A stretch of 64,000 nt of DNA from assembly GCA_040220895.1 (NCBI GenBank), contig JAVJVY010000010.1:110811-174810 (forward strand). The letters are read 5' to 3'. The position numbers and the translations under genes are program-made. This DNA is from UBA11591 sp040220895 (lineage in GTDB: Bacteria; Bacteroidota; Bacteroidia; Flavobacteriales_E; Vicingaceae). Every line of letters begins with the position of its first letter. Position 1 is the first letter of the stretch. Below, piece after piece: positions 1-8,474 of this stretch. The notes under the pieces are model-generated. The model worked only from the letters and a program-made list of their open reading frames with translations. It did no database searches and was not told the DNA's origin.

Positions 1-1056
1 AAGCAAAAGAAGAGAAAGGTATTTGACCATTCGATAACCTGCACGGTCAAGACTAATGGCAAAGGCAAGGATCAACAGTGGAAATAAAAAAAGTGCTGCC
101 CGGTCGCGAGGGAAAGGAATGTTGAGCAGATATCCGTTTACGGCTATGATGATCAAACTGCCGCCTAGTAAAAAATGCATCAGGTAGGGCCCTTGCAGAA
201 TAGGTTCGACTTGAAAGTGCTTGAAAGTGCGCCAAGCGAGATCAAGGATGGGGAAGGCCAAGGCCAGAATAATAACTGACACCACCATAAATTGGTCGCT
301 ACCCAAAAACCAATAAGTCATGGGAGCTATGGTTTCAGCATACATTCCCGAAAGGGTACCGACCACAAGTTCATTTATCTGACCCAGGTGAATGGTATAG
401 CGAATAATAAAGGCACCGGGCAATAGGTTGAATAGCAAAATCAGGAATCCTTTTTTCATACGGTGATTTGCTTTTAGTCGAAGATCCAAAAGCAGCAGGG
501 CAGAAGTCAGCACAAAGACATAGAAACAAGTCAGGCTGGCCAAGAGCATTGCAATTCCCAGTAGTTGGGCCAACAGGAATTGCCCCATCGACCTGTTCTT
601 GAGGTAGGCCTTTAGATGAAATAAGTAGGCCAAAAGAAAGGCCATCGCCATACCATACCCTCTTGCAAGTGCAAAAAATTCAATAAAGAAAGGGGCCGAG
701 ATCAAGGCGAGCAAGGTGCATATTCTTACCATGTCATGGGCTATAAACGAGCCTGCCAGGCGATAAAGGTAGATGGCATAAAGTGGGAAAAAGACGAGGT
801 TTGGAAGTCGAATGGACCATTCTTCCGATCCAAAAAAAAGAAAACACAAATGGCCTAAAAAGGAATTCAGAAAGTGGTTATTCGCCGAAACCCAACCCTG
901 GTAGGGAAGAAAATGTCCATTGACGAAATAGATAAAAAAAGTTTCGGCCTCATCGTGCGCAAGAGGAATATAAATGGCGCGCAGAATTAAATAAGCAAAA
1001 AGCAATAAAACAAGGATGGCGTAGGCGTAGGAAGTGGCTTGCTTGATACCTCGCAT
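1..1056 (-). CDS. GT-C fold membrane glycosyltransferase-like protein (3' end outside window)
   Basis: An ATG at 1056 opens a frame with no stop to the window edge, giving 352 visible residues. The protein is very hydrophobic, with a first membrane segment at about residues 12-30 and many more after it. Right after the first segment is HDEAETFF (residues 34-41). An acidic DE pair in the first extracytoplasmic loop is typical of dolichyl/undecaprenyl-phosphate-dependent GT-C transferases (PMT_2/ArnT-like). It would transfer a sugar from a lipid-linked donor on the periplasmic side; donor and acceptor cannot be told. Families of this kind usually have 450-550 residues, so about a third is probably missing. 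It lies 32 bases downstream of the CoA-transferase gene on the same strand. The fold is fairly sure, the substrate unknown. Confidence 0.7.
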   Translation of the reverse strand, partial: MRGIKQATSYAYAILVLLLFAYLILRAIYIPLAHDEAETFFIYFVNGHFLPYQGWVSANNHFLNSFLGHLCFLFFGSEEWSIRLPNLVFFPLYAIYLYRLAGSFIAHDMVRICTLLALISAPFFIEFFALARGYGMAMAFLLAYLFHLKAYLKNRSMGQFLLAQLLGIAMLLASLTCFYVFVLTSALLLLDLRLKANHRMKKGFLILLFNLLPGAFIIRYTIHLGQINELVVGTLSGMYAETIAPMTYWFLGSDQFMVVSVIILALAFPILDLAWRTFKHFQVEPILQGPYLMHFLLGGSLIIIAVNGYLLNIPFPRDRAALFLFPLLILAFAISLDRAGYRMVKYLSLLLL

Positions 1057-1088
1057 CAGATCAAGGACTTAAAGAATGAATTCACCTG

Positions 1089-1787
1089 CTATGACCTGGC
1101 GCGCACCGTGCGCTGCTCGATTCTTTTTTCGTAGACCTTTCCCTGAAAAATACGCTGTACAAAGATTCCGGGAGTATGAATCTGATTGGGATCCAAGCCG
1201 CCTGTAGGAACAAGTTCCTCGACCTCGGCCACGGTGATCTTACCCGCCATGGCCATCATCGGATTGAAATTTCGGGCAGTGGCGCGATAAATCAAGTTTC
1301 CTTCAGGATCGCCTTTCCAAGCTTTGACAAAGGCGAAGTCTGCCGTCAGTGCCGATTCAAGAATATGCATCTTGCCGTTGTATTCCCGGACCTCTTTTCC
1401 TTCGGCTATTTCAGTTCCGTAACCCGCCGGAGTAAAAAACGCCGGTATACCGGCTCCACCGGCACGGCAGCGTTCTGCCAGTGATCCTTGGGGTATGAGG
1501 TCAACTTCGAGTTCACCATTGAGCATTTGACGCTCGAATTCGTCGTTTTCTCCGACATAGGACGAGATCATCTTTTTGATTTGCCTGTTCTGTAAAAGCA
1601 GACCTAGTCCGAAATCATCAACGCCGGCGTTGTTGGAGATGCACGTTAAGTCTTTGAATCCACTATTGGCAAGAGCCCTGATAGAATTCTCGGGTATTCC
1701 ACAAAGTCCGAATCCACCAAGCATAAGCGTCATCCCACTTTTTACTCCTTCAATGGCCTCAATTTCATCCTTGATCTGTTTATTCAT
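1089..1787 (-). CDS. scoA: 3-oxoacid CoA-transferase subunit A
   Basis: The 232-residue protein matches the alpha subunit of succinyl-CoA:3-oxoacid (or acetate/butyrate) CoA-transferases. It has the glycine-rich GGFGLCGIPE stretch near residues 24-33, NNAG at about 53-56, and the usual length of about 230. The enzyme moves CoA between succinyl-CoA or acetyl-CoA and acetoacetate or another short-chain acid. The catalytic glutamate of this family lies in subunit B, which is normally the next gene but is absent here: upstream is PBP1A and downstream a membrane glycosyltransferase. A B subunit must be encoded elsewhere for activity. Substrate (SCOT versus AtoD-type) cannot be decided from this subunit alone. 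Confidence 0.88.
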   Translation of the reverse strand: MNKQIKDEIEAIEGVKSGMTLMLGGFGLCGIPENSIRALANSGFKDLTCISNNAGVDDFGLGLLLQNRQIKKMISSYVGENDEFERQMLNGELEVDLIPQGSLAERCRAGGAGIPAFFTPAGYGTEIAEGKEVREYNGKMHILESALTADFAFVKAWKGDPEGNLIYRATARNFNPMMAMAGKITVAEVEELVPTGGLDPNQIHTPGIFVQRIFQGKVYEKRIEQRTVRARS

Positions 1788-1797
1788 TTGGTGGAAT

Positions 1798-4236
1798 TTA
1801 GTTGTCTTCGAATTCGTTTTCGGGCATTTCCCATGCAGCGTCTTGGCCAGTCCCGTAGGCGTTGCAATCTAACTCAATACTAATCTTTTTTTCAGGCTTT
1901 TCAAAATCACCCTTGCTCACCTTAATGGTACTATCGGCATACACTTTTTGCATAAAATAACCCCACATAGGCAGGGCCATATTGGTGCCCATTCCTTTTG
2001 ATAAAGTACTAAAGCGCACTCCCGGGTCTTCTGCCCCGACCCAAACCCCCGTTACAAGATCCGGTGTAAGACCAAGAAACCAACCATCCGAATGGTTTTG
2101 GGTTGTACCGGTCTTGGCGGCGATGGGATTCCTAAAGCCACCGTATGGCCTAACCTCGGTGGGCAGACGCAATCTCATGGCAGTACCGGTGGTTTTGTTC
2201 TTTGGCTTGTATTTATTGTAGACACCGGCCACAACTCCCTTCATCAGGTCCAGCATAACGTAAGCCGCTTCTTCTGTCATTGCCTCGTTTGTTATGGGAT
2301 TAACGTCTACAATAACGTTGCCATTTTTGTCTTCAATCTTGGCAATAAACGTGGGTTCGATCCATACACCTTTATTTGCAAAGGTAGATATGGCACCCAC
2401 CATTTCATAGAGGCTGACGTCTTCTACTCCAAGGCAAAGGGATGGCACCGGTTTCATCGGGCTCTTGATTCCTACCTCTTTCACGAAATCGACCATGACG
2501 TAAGGGCCAAATTGCTTCATTATCCAGGCCGTCACGTTGTTCATTGAATTTGCTAAACCGTACTTAATCGATACCATTCCGTGAAAATTGTTACCATCGG
2601 TCTTGGGCGTCCAGTCTCTCAGTAGTCCCCAATTTCCTTTATGAATGGTGACCGGAGTATTTGGAATTTCATAACATGGGGAGTAGCCCTTTTGAATGGC
2701 CGTGGCATATAAAAATGGCTTGATTGTCGAGCCCACTTGTCGCTTGGCCAGTTTGACATGATCGTATCGGAAATGCTGGTAGTCAATCCCACCTACCCAG
2801 GCTTTAATATTACCCGTGTGAGGGTCCATGGACATCATACCAGCCTGCAAGAAACTTTTATAATACTTGATGGAATCCATGGGAGACATCAGGGTGTCTA
2901 CATCGCCACGCCAGGTGAAAACCTGCATGGAATCAGGAGAATTGAATACAGCATCGATGCTGTCCTCGCTTATTTTCACCTTTGTGTGTTCGCAATCTTC
3001 TGCCTTACAAACGATCATTTCCACACCATCGATATTTTTTTCGGTCAGGTAACTGCCCCTTCTGCCACAATTTTCGCATTCCTGGCCCGAAAGGACCTGA
3101 TAGCGGTGACTTTTATGCTTGGCATGGTTCAAGATGGCTTCGCGCTGCTCTTCTGAGGTTTTCCAGTCGAACGGCGCGTTCTTTTTCTTTTTCAGATCCC
3201 TGAAGAAGTCATCCTGTAATTCTGCCTTTAAGTGCTGAGCTACTGCCCATTCAGCATACTTCTGTAGGCGGGAATCTATGGTGGTATAAACCACCAGACC
3301 ATCTTTGTACATGTTGTACGGTTGGCCATTTGGTTTATGATAAATGTATTGGCCGCTGGCATCTTTGGCAGCGAACATTTCCCTGAGCTCAAGGCGCATT
3401 ACTTCTCTAAAATAAGGAGCCAGTCCTTCTTTGTGATCGACTTTTTGATAATTCAGAACGATGGGTTTTTCTCGAAGCGTGTCAAAAGCTTCCTGATCTA
3501 TTAAGCCGTTTCTTTTCATTTGAAAAAATACCACATTCCTGCGGTGAACCGTGGTATCCATATTGCGCAGTGGATTAAAAAGGGAAGGGTTTTTTGCCAT
3601 TCCCACCAAGGTTGCTGATTCCACCAAATCCAGTTCCGATGGTTTTTTATTAAAGTAGACCCAGGCGGCAGATTCTATTCCAACCGCATTATTCAGAAAA
3701 TCAAAGCGATTCAGGTACATGGCAATGATCTCACTTTTGGTGTAGTGCCTTTCCAGACGCACGGCAATGATCCATTCTTTGAACTTTTGAAGAACGCGTT
3801 CCAATTTAGACTTTGGCAGATCTGAAAACAGCATTTTTGACAATTGTTGGGTAATGGTACTCGCCCCGCCACTTCGTCCCAGATTTATGATCGCTCGACC
3901 CAGTCCTCGCATATCAATTCCAGAATGTTCATAATAACGTTCATCTTCTGTGGCTACAAGTGCCTTGACCATGTCGGGCGAGAGGTCTTCGAAATTCACA
4001 CTGGTTCTGTTTTGCAGAAAATATTTTCCTAATATTTCTCCATCTGCCGTGTATACCACAGTGGCCAGATTGCTGTTTGGATTCTCAAGTTCTTCGAAAC
4101 TGGGTAGTTCGCCAAAGGCTCCGAGCCCTGCCATTAACAGCAATAGGCAAATCATCAATACGGGCAATAAGGCAATCATCCAGGTAAGGAGCGGAAACCA
4201 TTTTACAACGGAAGGAGTATTTTCGACTTTTTTCAT
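1798..4236 (-). CDS. mrcA: Penicillin-binding protein 1A, bifunctional transglycosylase/transpeptidase
   Basis: This class A PBP polymerises lipid II and cross-links peptidoglycan in the periplasm. It has 812 residues. A single membrane anchor covers about 15-40. The GT51 domain carries EDERYYEHSGID (catalytic Glu97) and GASTITQQ (124-131). The transpeptidase domain has STIK (Ser503, Lys506), SMN (564-566) and KTG (708-710), so both activities look intact. Between the domains an insertion holds C387-x2-C390 and C410-x4-C415, which resembles a small zinc ribbon; this is odd for a periplasmic PBP. The ATG overlaps the gldH stop as ATGA, so the two are translationally coupled. Confidence 0.93.
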   Translation of the reverse strand: MKKVENTPSVVKWFPLLTWMIALLPVLMICLLLLMAGLGAFGELPSFEELENPNSNLATVVYTADGEILGKYFLQNRTSVNFEDLSPDMVKALVATEDERYYEHSGIDMRGLGRAIINLGRSGGASTITQQLSKMLFSDLPKSKLERVLQKFKEWIIAVRLERHYTKSEIIAMYLNRFDFLNNAVGIESAAWVYFNKKPSELDLVESATLVGMAKNPSLFNPLRNMDTTVHRRNVVFFQMKRNGLIDQEAFDTLREKPIVLNYQKVDHKEGLAPYFREVMRLELREMFAAKDASGQYIYHKPNGQPYNMYKDGLVVYTTIDSRLQKYAEWAVAQHLKAELQDDFFRDLKKKKNAPFDWKTSEEQREAILNHAKHKSHRYQVLSGQECENCGRRGSYLTEKNIDGVEMIVCKAEDCEHTKVKISEDSIDAVFNSPDSMQVFTWRGDVDTLMSPMDSIKYYKSFLQAGMMSMDPHTGNIKAWVGGIDYQHFRYDHVKLAKRQVGSTIKPFLYATAIQKGYSPCYEIPNTPVTIHKGNWGLLRDWTPKTDGNNFHGMVSIKYGLANSMNNVTAWIMKQFGPYVMVDFVKEVGIKSPMKPVPSLCLGVEDVSLYEMVGAISTFANKGVWIEPTFIAKIEDKNGNVIVDVNPITNEAMTEEAAYVMLDLMKGVVAGVYNKYKPKNKTTGTAMRLRLPTEVRPYGGFRNPIAAKTGTTQNHSDGWFLGLTPDLVTGVWVGAEDPGVRFSTLSKGMGTNMALPMWGYFMQKVYADSTIKVSKGDFEKPEKKISIELDCNAYGTGQDAAWEMPENEFEDN

Positions 4237-4790
4237 TCTTTCTCTACCCTAATTCCCACTTTCTCAACTCGCAGGCCCACATCTGAAATGGAATTCAACG
4301 TGTCCTGCCGCATACCATGTCTGATGGTTACCTTATACTCACCCGGAATGAGAATCTTTACCCCCTTTAGCAATGCAAATTGATTTTGCCAGGTATTGCC
4401 AATACCGGTTCCGGTCCAGCGCCCGGACTTATCGGCCAAGGTAAACTCAATGGTGTCGGCAAAGAACTTCTCATCGGGTGCCGTCATTTCGATGAATAGA
4501 AACAAATTATTGTAAGCATATTCGTTTTTATTCCTCACATTGATGTAAACGTTGTAAAGAAATTCGGTGTTGTCTATGGAAAAAACAAATTCCTTTGATT
4601 CTTGCTCAGCCCATTCAGCCCCATCTATCTCTTGGTTCTGTTCATAGATTCGACTGCTGTCACACGATTCTAACATGAAAATTGTCAAAAAAGCAATGAC
4701 AACGACTTGTTTCAAAGGCACCTTTGGTGCGATTTGATTGGTGGAATGTCTTTTTTGAGCTAAAGGAAAAATGTAGGAGTTATTGCTCAT
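4233..4790 (-). CDS. gldH: Gliding motility lipoprotein GldH
   Basis: The 185-residue protein matches GldH, a lipoprotein required for gliding and T9SS-related surface motility in Flavobacterium; the gene is widely kept in Bacteroidota. Family signatures are INVRN near residue 85, NNLFLF, LADKSGRWTG, and the C-terminal GMRQ...DVGLRVEK. A hydrophobic stretch ends in MLESC, making Cys43 the likely lipidated residue. The ATG at 4790 leaves a long n-region. A TTG at 4715 (MKQVVVIAF...) would give a textbook lipoprotein signal and is a real alternative. It lies 30 bases downstream of holB and overlaps PBP1A by four bases. Confidence 0.85.
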   Translation of the reverse strand: MSNNSYIFPLAQKRHSTNQIAPKVPLKQVVVIAFLTIFMLESCDSSRIYEQNQEIDGAEWAEQESKEFVFSIDNTEFLYNVYINVRNKNEYAYNNLFLFIEMTAPDEKFFADTIEFTLADKSGRWTGTGIGNTWQNQFALLKGVKILIPGEYKVTIRHGMRQDTLNSISDVGLRVEKVGIRVEKE

Positions 4791-4820
4791 AATATCGGGG
4801 GGAAACCAAAAACTGGTCTT

Positions 4821-5972
4821 TCACAAATTTACATTTTTGGGATTAATCAGCTTGCCGAAATGCCCACTGAGTTGCATGAAAAGTATTTTCGCGTTTGCGT
4901 TCCGATTCAAGTTTGCAAGTGCGGTGTCAAATTCCTCTACGAGTTTCGGAATATTTTCAAGATTCAGAAGGGATGAAAAGTTCTTGACATGGACCTCTTC
5001 TTCGGGAAACAGGTGCAATAAATCGCTACTCTGATGATTATTTAATAAGCCTGCCCGAAAAAAATCAAGACCGTAAAGCATAAAATCTCTTTGAGAACTG
5101 CGCGTTTCACTTGCCATTTGATCGCACCAGTCCAGCAGCTCGGGAAGTTTCTTGTGCATGATAAAACACATCCTTGCCCATTCAACAAACTTTTCGCTTA
5201 GCTCTGTATGATCTGCCTTTTTTTTAAGAGATTCGATTGCTTTAAGTGGATTTCCTTCGGCATATTTCATTGCAAAGGCTCGTTCCGATTCATTCTTTTC
5301 GTTGTATTCATTTGAAAGCCAAGCATTCATTACCTCGTTTTCCATCTTTCCTATTCTGACTATTTGGGTTCTTGATAAAATAGTCGGAAGGATGCTTTCC
5401 TGATTTTCAGTCACCAAAAAGAAAAACACATTTTCGGGGGGTTCTTCAATGATCTTCAATAAACGGTTCGATGAATGGACGTTCATTTTTTCTGGTAGCC
5501 AGATGATAGCGAATCGATAAGGGGATTCAAAGCTTTTTAATGACAGGTCTTTGATCACTTGAAGGCTGTCGTCGGTAGGGATGATGGCTTGCTTCTTATC
5601 GGCATCCATATAGGTCAGCCAGTCATTCAGGCTACTGTACTTGTTTTCTGTGAGAAACTTCCTCCATTCGCTCGCGTAATGCTGTGAGCGAGCTTTTTTA
5701 GGAACTTTTTTAGAGGTAGCCGTTGGATAGTAGAAATGCAAGTCGGGGTGGGCGTATTTCAGAAATTTGACACAAGAGCGGCATTCACCGCAAGAATCAT
5801 TCGTTGTTTTTGATTCACAAGAAAGGTATTGTGCAAACGAGATGGCAATTGAAAGTGCGGGACTGCCCTCATCCCCCAAAAAGAGCAATGAATGACCAAC
5901 CCGTTCTTTTGTGAACGACGCAATCAGGCGGTTTTTGACCTCATCGTAATTCGGTATGTCCTTGAAGCGCAT
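4821..5972 (-). CDS. holB: DNA polymerase III delta-prime subunit
   Basis: This 383-residue AAA+ protein is a clamp-loader subunit. The zinc module is clear: C52-x8-C61-x2-C64-x2-C67. It is followed by the EEPPENVFFFLVTENQESILPTILSR region that corresponds to the SRC segment of DnaX and delta-prime, with Thr replacing the Cys (SRT). The Walker A position reads GDEGSPAL without the GKT, which agrees with delta-prime not binding ATP. It helps the gamma/tau-delta complex open and load the beta clamp. It is the first gene of a group running into gldH and mrcA, with about 170 bases of AT-rich DNA upstream. Confidence 0.88.
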   Translation of the reverse strand: MRFKDIPNYDEVKNRLIASFTKERVGHSLLFLGDEGSPALSIAISFAQYLSCESKTTNDSCGECRSCVKFLKYAHPDLHFYYPTATSKKVPKKARSQHYASEWRKFLTENKYSSLNDWLTYMDADKKQAIIPTDDSLQVIKDLSLKSFESPYRFAIIWLPEKMNVHSSNRLLKIIEEPPENVFFFLVTENQESILPTILSRTQIVRIGKMENEVMNAWLSNEYNEKNESERAFAMKYAEGNPLKAIESLKKKADHTELSEKFVEWARMCFIMHKKLPELLDWCDQMASETRSSQRDFMLYGLDFFRAGLLNNHQSSDLLHLFPEEEVHVKNFSSLLNLENIPKLVEEFDTALANLNRNANAKILFMQLSGHFGKLINPKNVNL

Positions 5973-6081
5973 GTCAGCCAGTGTAATTAATTATCGATAA
6001 ATGATTTAAAATATTGATAATCAAATTATTGGAATTAAAATGAATGAACAATTTACCCTTAATATCTAACCTTTTTCAAAA

Positions 6082-6111
6082 TTGCAAAAATCATTTTAAT
6101 TTGTAGATTTG
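6082..6111 (+). promoter_or_regulatory. Bacteroidota-type promoter for the universal stress protein gene
   Basis: TTG at 6082-6084 and TAGATTTG at 6104-6111 are 19 bases apart, a full match to the Bacteroidota primary-sigma pattern (TTG about 19 bases before TAnnTTTG). Transcription would start near 6118, about 20 bases before the ATG at 6141. This is the best promoter I found in the window. Confidence 0.65.
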
Positions 6112-6140
6112 TTTGCAGTAGGAATCAATAAGCATTTATA

Positions 6141-6962
6141 ATGTATAACGTCCTTGTTCCCAATGATTTTACTGAGGCAGCTGACTTCTCGATGGAGCAC
6201 GCAGCGAAAGTTGCAAGCTATTTTCATGGAGAGGTTTATTTGTTGCATGTGATCTCCAAAGAAAAGGAGCGCGAAGCTGCCCAAGCCAAACTTGACAAGT
6301 CCGCTGCTGATGCACTTGCAAAATACAACATAGTGTTCAAAACCATAATTCGTAAAGGCAACATTTTTGACGATATAGGGGAAGTGGCTAAAGAAATTGG
6401 TGCCAGATTGATCATCATGGGCACTCATGGGGTGAAGGGCATCCAAAAATTGGTCGGAAGTTATGCATTGAAAGTCATTCTTCATTCAGAAGTTCCGTTC
6501 ATCATCACACAGAGAAAAAGTCCAAACGACAAAGGCTATTCTGACATTGTCGTTCCCATTAGTTATGAAGAAGAGTCCAAGCAAAAATTAAGCCTCATTG
6601 CAAAAATATCAGAGCACTTTGGCGCAAAGCTTCACGTATTCTCACCCCAGGAGACGGATGGATTCTTGGTGGCCCGTTTAAAGAGACAACTTCAGTTCAC
6701 CAAAAAATACCTCGATGAGCGGAAGATTTCTTTTGACGTAAAAATAGCTAAGGAGAAGGGCGATTTTACTAGGCAGTGTACCGAATTTGCTCGTGATATT
6801 CAGGCGGATCTTATAGCTGTGATCAATACGGCGGATAAAGGTGTTCTGCCCGATTTCATAGGCGGAGGAGGGGGTGAGCAAGACCTTATTACAAATTCTG
6901 AGCAAATCCCGGTCATTATCATGAATCCTTCTCAGAAGTTTGTGGCTGAATCATTCGGTTAA
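6141..6962 (+). CDS. Tandem-domain universal stress protein
   Basis: The 273-residue cytoplasmic protein consists of two UspA-like domains (about 1-138 and 140-273). The first has the N-terminal beta strand VLVPNDFTEAAD and GTHGVKGIQKLVGS (94-107), which resembles the ATP-binding G-x2-G-x9-G-S motif but is one residue shorter. The second domain ends with QIPVIIMNP but lacks that motif. Family members act in starvation, oxygen or redox stress responses; the exact role here is unknown. It is monocistronic, flanked by the divergent holB group and the convergent GSCFA gene, whose ends are 13 bases apart. Confidence 0.85.
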   Translation: MYNVLVPNDFTEAADFSMEHAAKVASYFHGEVYLLHVISKEKEREAAQAKLDKSAADALAKYNIVFKTIIRKGNIFDDIGEVAKEIGARLIIMGTHGVKGIQKLVGSYALKVILHSEVPFIITQRKSPNDKGYSDIVVPISYEEESKQKLSLIAKISEHFGAKLHVFSPQETDGFLVARLKRQLQFTKKYLDERKISFDVKIAKEKGDFTRQCTEFARDIQADLIAVINTADKGVLPDFIGGGGGEQDLITNSEQIPVIIMNPSQKFVAESFG

Positions 6963-6975
6963 TAGTACGTCAACT

Positions 6976-7962
6976 TCAACGTAATTTCTTTCGCAAGTTT
7001 TGCATGGCATTTTTAGCCAATGGTACAGCATGTTCATCTTTTAGTTTTTGCGCTAAGCGCATGTTCTTCTCGATGAAGGATTTGTACTGCTCTGAATCCT
7101 TGTCAAAAGCCCTGTGATTTATTGCCTGATTGATACCGGTAATGTCTTTGAATAACTGCAGGCTGCTTTCGGTGATCATGCACGACGAGAATTTATCCCA
7201 GATATACTCGATGGCGGTTTCGCTTGGGTGCACGAGGTCCGTGTTGTAAAAACGATAATCCCTAAGGTCATCCGAAAGCAATTCGAATGCGGGAAAATAC
7301 AAGACTTTCATTTCTTGTTCTATTTCGTGAATCGCGATTCTGAGTATGGACTTACTTAGGTAATTTTCTTCAAATCCGTCACGGAGGTGTCTGACCGGAC
7401 TTACCGTGAAGACAATGCTTAATCCGGGATTGAATTCCAAAAGGGCGTCGATGGTCTTTGTCCAGACCTGAGTTATTTCGTCGATTCCCAGTAATCGTTT
7501 GTTGAAATTGGAAGCGGGTAATTTAAGGCAATTATTAACTACAAGACCATTGTTTTTCCATTCATAGACCCAAGCAGTGCCAAAGGTGACAAAGAGGTGA
7601 CTGGCCTCTTTCAAATTTACGCTTGCACCTTCCAATCGATTGTTCACTCGAGAAAGTAATTGATCACTGTCGCTATCAAACCATGAACCGTGAAGTTCCA
7701 GGCTGTTCCAGCCTCCATTGCACTCTATTAGGTCATCTGAAGTAAAATATTGCTTTTGCATCAAGCGCTTTAGATGATCACTCGCAGAAATAGGATTGTA
7801 GGTAATACCGAATGGATTTGAGTCTACTTTGAATAGAAACTCATTGAGTTTGGATCCGATGTTATCACTGAAACACGATCCGATAAGAAATGTGGGATGG
7901 ATATGCCCGAACCTCGGGTATTGCTTATTAATGATGAATTCAGTCCTAAATGGAAAGGCCAT
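6976..7962 (-). CDS. GSCFA domain-containing protein
   Basis: The 328-residue protein carries the family-defining GSCFSDNIG at about residues 28-36, followed by NPFGITYNP and the conserved FGTAWVYE and TVSPVRHLRDG segments. GSCFA proteins are common in Bacteroidota and some proteobacteria. They resemble SGNH-type esterases (Ser in the GSCF block, His in DLVHPSE near the C-terminus), but no substrate is established to my knowledge. There is no signal peptide, so it is likely cytoplasmic. It stands alone on the minus strand. Confidence 0.82.
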   Translation of the reverse strand: MAFPFRTEFIINKQYPRFGHIHPTFLIGSCFSDNIGSKLNEFLFKVDSNPFGITYNPISASDHLKRLMQKQYFTSDDLIECNGGWNSLELHGSWFDSDSDQLLSRVNNRLEGASVNLKEASHLFVTFGTAWVYEWKNNGLVVNNCLKLPASNFNKRLLGIDEITQVWTKTIDALLEFNPGLSIVFTVSPVRHLRDGFEENYLSKSILRIAIHEIEQEMKVLYFPAFELLSDDLRDYRFYNTDLVHPSETAIEYIWDKFSSCMITESSLQLFKDITGINQAINHRAFDKDSEQYKSFIEKNMRLAQKLKDEHAVPLAKNAMQNLRKKLR

Positions 7963-8066
7963 AGAGCATCTTGTTAGGTGTTAAATTTAGGATTTCCTAC
8001 TCAAGCCAGACGCGAAATGGCGAGGCATGCGGTGTGGAACGACTGGACCAGTTAGTGATTTTAGCA

Positions 8067-8104
8067 TGGATTAAAATATGATCACGTGGATTAAAGCATG
8101 ATCA
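8067..8104. repeat. Two-copy imperfect direct repeat
   Basis: Two 18-base copies (8067-8084 and 8087-8104) of TGGATTAAARYATGATCA differ at two positions and repeat with a period of 20 bases. They lie in the 172-base gap between the GSCFA gene and the last gene of the kor-nuo operon. The rest of the gap shows nothing recognisable. The repeat could be a binding site or simple slippage duplication. Confidence 0.5.
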
Positions 8105-8134
8105 AAAGAACTTGATTCCTGACGTTGGCGCTGC

Positions 8135-8473
8135 TCAGAAGTCTTTTTTACCGCGATCCCAATAATTTGGTTCAGTATTATCTGTTTTTTGATTGTAATA
8201 GTCCGGAGTTACAAGCCTTCCGTCTTTGGTACGCAGCATTCGCTGATAAACGGCTATTACGGGATTGAAAAGCATACTGGTCACACCGATGGTGAACGTT
8301 TCTTCTGCGCCTTCCTCTGTAACATCAACCTTCTCAATTTTTACTTCGTATCCATTAAATTCAAGAAGTTCTTTTAAGAATTCGGATCTTTTTTCGCTTA
8401 CGCCCTTCTCAACTATTGAACAACGCACACCGTCTACTTCTTTGGTAATATGTTTTCCGCTTAGAATGCTCAT
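8135..8473 (-). CDS. Small protein of unknown function at the end of the nuo operon
   Basis: The 112-residue soluble protein starts at an ATG one base after the nuoN stop; a longer frame into nuoN is open but unlikely. I do not recognise a named family. It has a charged middle (EVKIEKVDVTEEGAEE), then FTIGVTSMLFNPVIAVY, and ends with TPDYYNQKTDN...YWDRGKKDF. There is one cysteine and no signal peptide or membrane segment. Its tight coupling to nuoN suggests a cytoplasmic accessory or assembly role for the Kor/Nuo system, but this is inference from position only. Confidence 0.75.
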   Translation of the reverse strand: MSILSGKHITKEVDGVRCSIVEKGVSEKRSEFLKELLEFNGYEVKIEKVDVTEEGAEETFTIGVTSMLFNPVIAVYQRMLRTKDGRLVTPDYYNQKTDNTEPNYWDRGKKDF

Positions 8474-8474
8474 A

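Noticed and set aside
2092..2547. Plus-strand frame of 151 codons opposite PBP1A
   Set aside because: Covers the transpeptidase domain on the other strand; no independent support.
6962..6990. Terminator between the stress protein and GSCFA genes
   Set aside because: Only a 5-base inverted repeat (TACGT/ACGTA) without GC-rich stem or T-run.
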